A DNA stretch of 5,407 nucleotides, taken from the NCBI GenBank assembly GCA_016764635.1, contig JAESRM010000096.1:1-5407 (forward strand). Reading direction: 5' to 3'. Of the stretch, positions 4,344 to 5,407 are shown one piece after another. Positions within the stretch are counted from its first letter, which is position 1; the number at the start of each line of letters is the position of its first letter. Both the position numbers and the translations under genes were made by a program. This DNA comes from Planctomycetota bacterium (GTDB lineage Bacteria > Planctomycetota > UBA1135 > GCA-002686595). The notes below the pieces were generated by a model. It worked only from the letters and a program-made list of their open reading frames with translations. It made no database searches and was not told where the DNA came from.

Positions 4344-5407
4344 ATGAGCAAGACACGAATCGGGCTCGATGTTTCAGGCGGCGATCACGCCCCCGAAACC
4401 ATCCTCAAAGGGGCCTTGGCGGCTGTCGACACATCGGCAGAATCACCGCTTCTCCCCGAGCGCATCGTTCTCTTTGGCGACGAGGCCGCGATCATCAGCG
4501 GCCTAAACGACCTGGGTGGAAACCCGGGTTTCGTCATATCCCATGCCCCCGAAGCCATCGGCATGGAAGAGAAACCCGCCCAAGCCCTAAGGGCTAAGCG
4601 CAAGTCCTCCATATCTCTCGGCACCAAAGCTGTGCGCGCCGGCGAGACGGGAGCTTTTGTAAGCATGGGCAACACGGGCGCCGTGGTCGGCGCCGCCACT
4701 CTCATGCTAGGCACCCTGCCCGGGGTTCGGCGCCCCGGCATCGCGGTCACGCAGCACCTGGTGGGGCGTCCGGTGACCGTGCTCGACATGGGCGCCAACA
4801 CCGTGCCCAAACCCGAGGACCTGCTGGCCTACGGGGTCATGGGTGACATCCTTCAACGGGACTGCATGGGCGTTGAAAATCCGCGCGTGGGCCTTTTGAA
4901 CATCGGTGAAGAAGAGTCCAAGGGCACCGAGCTTTTGCAGCAGGCCTACCCCTTGCTCAAAGCCAGCGGTTTGAATTTCGTCGGCAATGTGGAAGGTGGT
5001 GACATCTTCAAGGATCACGCCGATGTGATCATCACCGACGGGTTTACCGGGAACGTGGTACTCAAGCTCATGGAGGGCATGGCGTCCTTCATGATGAAGC
5101 GTCTGGTGGGGGAACTCACCAAGCAAGGCGTGCCCATCGACCCCAAGGTCCTGGGCGGATTGGCGCGCAGCATTGACTCCTCGGAGTACGGCGGCGCCTT
5201 GCTACTGGGCGTTGATGGCGTGGTCATCATCGGCCACGGCAGTGCCGACGCACGAGCCGTCAAAAACGCCCTGCAATTGGCTGCCAAGGGGCTCGACACC
5301 CACATCAACCAGGACATCGTCAAAGGCCTGTTCAACAACCGCCGCTTCCGCGATGCGACCCGGCTTTCCGGGGTCAATTCGATCAACTGGGGCCGGATCG
5401 TCGCGCA
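4344..5407 (+). CDS. plsX: Phosphate acyltransferase PlsX, 3' end outside window
   Basis: PlsX is a peripheral membrane enzyme that converts acyl-ACP and phosphate into acyl-phosphate, the donor for PlsY in the first step of phosphatidic acid synthesis. The frame is open from ATG 4344 to the window edge (354 full codons). Family hallmarks appear in order: IGLDVSGGDHAPE (6-18), EEKPAQALRAKRKSSI (75-90), SMGNTGA (107-113), LDMGANTVPKPEDLLAYG (147-164), VGLLNIGEEESKGTEL, GNVEGGDIF, ITDGFTGNVVLKLMEG, and EYGGALLLGVDGVVIIGHGS near the C-terminus. After the last family block (about residue 314) at least 40 residues follow, including INQDIVKGLFNNRRF and SINWGRIV. This is a longer C-terminal end than in short PlsX proteins such as that of B. 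subtilis. It starts 39 bases after rpmF and has no Shine-Dalgarno sequence. fabH is commonly the next gene but is not visible here. Confidence 0.95.
   Translation, partial: MSKTRIGLDVSGGDHAPETILKGALAAVDTSAESPLLPERIVLFGDEAAIISGLNDLGGNPGFVISHAPEAIGMEEKPAQALRAKRKSSISLGTKAVRAGETGAFVSMGNTGAVVGAATLMLGTLPGVRRPGIAVTQHLVGRPVTVLDMGANTVPKPEDLLAYGVMGDILQRDCMGVENPRVGLLNIGEEESKGTELLQQAYPLLKASGLNFVGNVEGGDIFKDHADVIITDGFTGNVVLKLMEGMASFMMKRLVGELTKQGVPIDPKVLGGLARSIDSSEYGGALLLGVDGVVIIGHGSADARAVKNALQLAAKGLDTHINQDIVKGLFNNRRFRDATRLSGVNSINWGRIVA

Noticed and set aside
4385..5386. Minus-strand frames opposite plsX
   Set aside because: They are shadows of a clear PlsX reading frame on the + strand.

Overview
The window is a stretch of GC-rich bacterial chromosome carrying housekeeping genes, all on the + strand. 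In order they are: the 3' end of recA (1-499), a strong intrinsic terminator (527-573), a roughly 670-base gene-free gap, a complete alaS (1241-3919), rpmF for ribosomal protein L32 (4098-4304), and plsX (4344 to the window end, where it is cut off). The ancestry cannot be fixed from sequence alone. The RecA, AlaRS and PlsX proteins are all clearly bacterial. The AlaRS carries an active-site variant (CGPCSEIHID, a long acidic insert, then NLVFMQFNR and IDTGMGFER) that recalls Bacteroidetes and Planctomycetes-type enzymes rather than the E. coli type. None of the three visible start codons has a recognisable Shine-Dalgarno sequence. A lineage in the PVC or FCB superphyla, such as a planctomycete, is my best guess, held with low confidence.

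The genes serve DNA repair and recombination (RecA), charging of tRNA-Ala (AlaRS), the 50S ribosomal subunit (L32) and entry into phospholipid synthesis (PlsX). rpmF and plsX are only 39 bases apart and probably form the start of the widespread rpmF-plsX-(fabH) operon. A good sigma70-type promoter candidate (TTGACT, 17 bases, TATGTT) lies at 3995-4023, upstream of rpmF. A weaker candidate lies upstream of alaS at 1153-1181.

The unusual part is the gap between recA and alaS. Positions 599-1109 form a large imperfect foldback (inverted-repeat) element. Its two 169-base arms (599-767 and 941-1109) align as reverse complements without a single gap at about 74% identity. Identity is concentrated in islands: the 28-base ends match at 25 of 28, and the block 662-727 matches 1046-983 at 62 of 66. 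Between those islands is a 35-base block in exact register that matches at only 13 of 35. The centre holds a second, separate perfect 20-base inverted repeat (840-859 with 887-906). The arms contain a short tandem repeat built on ACACGAAG. No convincing protein is encoded there. The best reading is a non-autonomous, MITE-like or foldback mobile repeat that has landed between the recA terminator and the alaS promoter. A structured RNA remains possible. No CRISPR array, tRNA, rRNA or transposase gene is visible.
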